Shown piece by piece: positions 63,273 through 64,000 of a stretch of DNA of 64,000 nt. The notes beneath the pieces are model-generated. The model made no database searches and was not told the DNA's origin. It saw nothing but the letters and a program-made list of their open reading frames with translations. The stretch covers positions 61,477 to 125,476 of the forward strand of contig DGQT01000002.1 of the NCBI GenBank assembly GCA_002390845.1. The letters run 5' to 3'. The position numbers and the translations under genes were made by a program. Numbering within the stretch: position 1 is the first letter of the stretch; every line of letters starts with the position of its first letter. The DNA comes from Chitinophagaceae bacterium UBA4407. Its GTDB lineage: Bacteria; Bacteroidota; Bacteroidia; Chitinophagales; Chitinophagaceae.

Positions 63273-64000
63273 ATGAAAAAATCATTTATTGTATTATTAC
63301 ACATAGGATTTTGGATCTGTTATTTTATATTGATCGCAATCATGTTAGCTGTTTACTATCGAAGCAGCGTTAATGCAAGTAATGAGGAGTCCAGAGTTCT
63401 GAATGCTTTAAAAAGTCTTTTGTTATTTGCATTTATTCCGTCATTTATTTCATATTGGTCATATTACTTTCTTTTATTCCCTAAATACCTTCAACACAAA
63501 AAGGTACTTCTTTCAATCGCCCACGGCGTGCTTATTTCTACAGGGGCAGCCCTGATCGGGTATATCCTGATCCGGTATTCAATAGAATCCGGATATATGA
63601 CAGACATGGATGATGCTGGTGTACACGGCAGATCTACCGCGGGCACCGTAATTGTTGCAATGACCTTAATTGGTATAATATCAGGTGCAGTAGCATTGGT
63701 AGTAAAAGGGTTTATTACCTGGTTTAATGAAATTAAACTTAAAAAAGCACTGAAAGAAAAAAACCATGAAATAGAAATGGCGTTAATAAAATCGAAACTT
63801 GATCCTCATCTTCTGTTTAACACCATCAATAATATCGACGCGTTGATTTTAAAAGATGCCGTTGAAGCATCTAACTATTTGAATAAATTATCAGATATCA
63901 TGCGGTTCATGCTTTATGAAACAATGGCTGAAAAAATCCTTCTTTCGCAGGAAATTGAATACATAGAAAAATACATAGCACTGCAAAAAATAAGAACAGC
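63273..64000 (+). CDS. LytS/YehU-type membrane sensor histidine kinase, truncated by the window end
   Basis: The first 242 residues are visible. Four hydrophobic helices (about 5-27, 47-68, 77-101 and 124-144) form the membrane sensor. A coiled coil leads to the HisKA_2-like/LytS phosphoacceptor region LIKSKLDPHLLFNTINNIDA, with His179 (usually HFLFN; here HLLFN), followed by LNKLSDIMRFMLYE and LSQEIEYIEKYIALQKIR. The GHKL ATPase domain and the LytTR response regulator that usually follows lie beyond the window. LytS-LytTR pairs of this class control cell-envelope or sensing genes. Confidence 0.92.
   Translation, partial: MKKSFIVLLHIGFWICYFILIAIMLAVYYRSSVNASNEESRVLNALKSLLLFAFIPSFISYWSYYFLLFPKYLQHKKVLLSIAHGVLISTGAALIGYILIRYSIESGYMTDMDDAGVHGRSTAGTVIVAMTLIGIISGAVALVVKGFITWFNEIKLKKALKEKNHEIEMALIKSKLDPHLLFNTINNIDALILKDAVEASNYLNKLSDIMRFMLYETMAEKILLSQEIEYIEKYIALQKIRT

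Overview
The window looks like a chromosomal piece of a Bacteroidota bacterium, most probably a member of the Chitinophagaceae. The grounds are a low G+C content, a SusC/SusD (RagA/RagB) pair, promoters of the TAnnTTTG type, small lipoproteins, LytS-type and PAS-type histidine kinases, and very many short dispersed intergenic repeats. The assignment rests on gene content only. I found no rRNA, tRNA or CRISPR array.

Layout. 0-6.2 kb is core metabolism: an RRM RNA-binding protein, elongation factor P with an unusual arginine-tipped loop, the biotin carboxyl carrier and biotin carboxylase subunits of acetyl-CoA carboxylase, a tiny gene with its own promoter and terminator, and a lipoprotein L,D-transpeptidase. 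6.3-15.1 kb holds scattered single genes: two NAD(P)-dependent oxidoreductases, a GMC oxidoreductase, a dihaem cytochrome c, a LEA-like lipoprotein and a large secreted six-hairpin glycosidase-like protein. 15.4-22.7 kb is more A+T-rich and accessory in character: an atypical SDR, a macrolide/UGT-type glycosyltransferase, an AraC regulator, a Tat-exported cupin, a PAS histidine kinase with an overlapping response regulator, and an ABM-domain protein.

23.1-35.2 kb is the most interesting part. It holds a pentapeptide-repeat protein and a membrane-anchored orphan protein sitting in a 1-kb segment bounded by two ~223-bp direct repeats. These are followed on the minus strand by a tight two-gene unit: a 1756-residue protein with phosphoribosyltransferase-like segments and a C-terminal GHKL ATPase, and a protein joining a receiver domain to a YqhA/UPF0114-like membrane domain. 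Further upstream is a 510-residue protein with a C-terminal RES (NAD-consuming toxin fold) domain. I propose the two-gene unit, perhaps with the RES protein, as a previously undescribed signalling or defence module. Function is inference.

35.4-40.4 kb contains an Fn3 protein, 1.5 kb of non-coding DNA with a 21-bp periodic repeat and a 175-bp direct repeat, and a patatin-like lipase with an inserted membrane region. 40.8-56.7 kb is a catabolic cluster all on the plus strand: an Lrp/AsnC regulator, SusC, SusD, two aldehyde dehydrogenases, two class III aminotransferases, an NhaC-type antiporter, two GNAT acetyltransferases and a YtcJ-like amidohydrolase. It probably takes up and breaks down an amine or amino acid through a GABA/semialdehyde type route. 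56.8-62.5 kb is on the minus strand: a secreted beta-propeller-like protein, a SusA-like GH13 enzyme, a nucleoside-hydrolase-like protein and a thioredoxin-reductase-like flavoprotein. The window ends inside a LytS-type histidine kinase.

A striking genome-scale feature is a family of composite intergenic repeats, here called family A, with at least 20 copies or half copies in 64 kb. The arms are inverted relative to each other (left arm with GAGCCGGGC and GCGTCGCAC, right arm with GTGCGACGC and GCCCGGCTC) and enclose different interiors: other repeats, palindromes, and in one case an intact gene.
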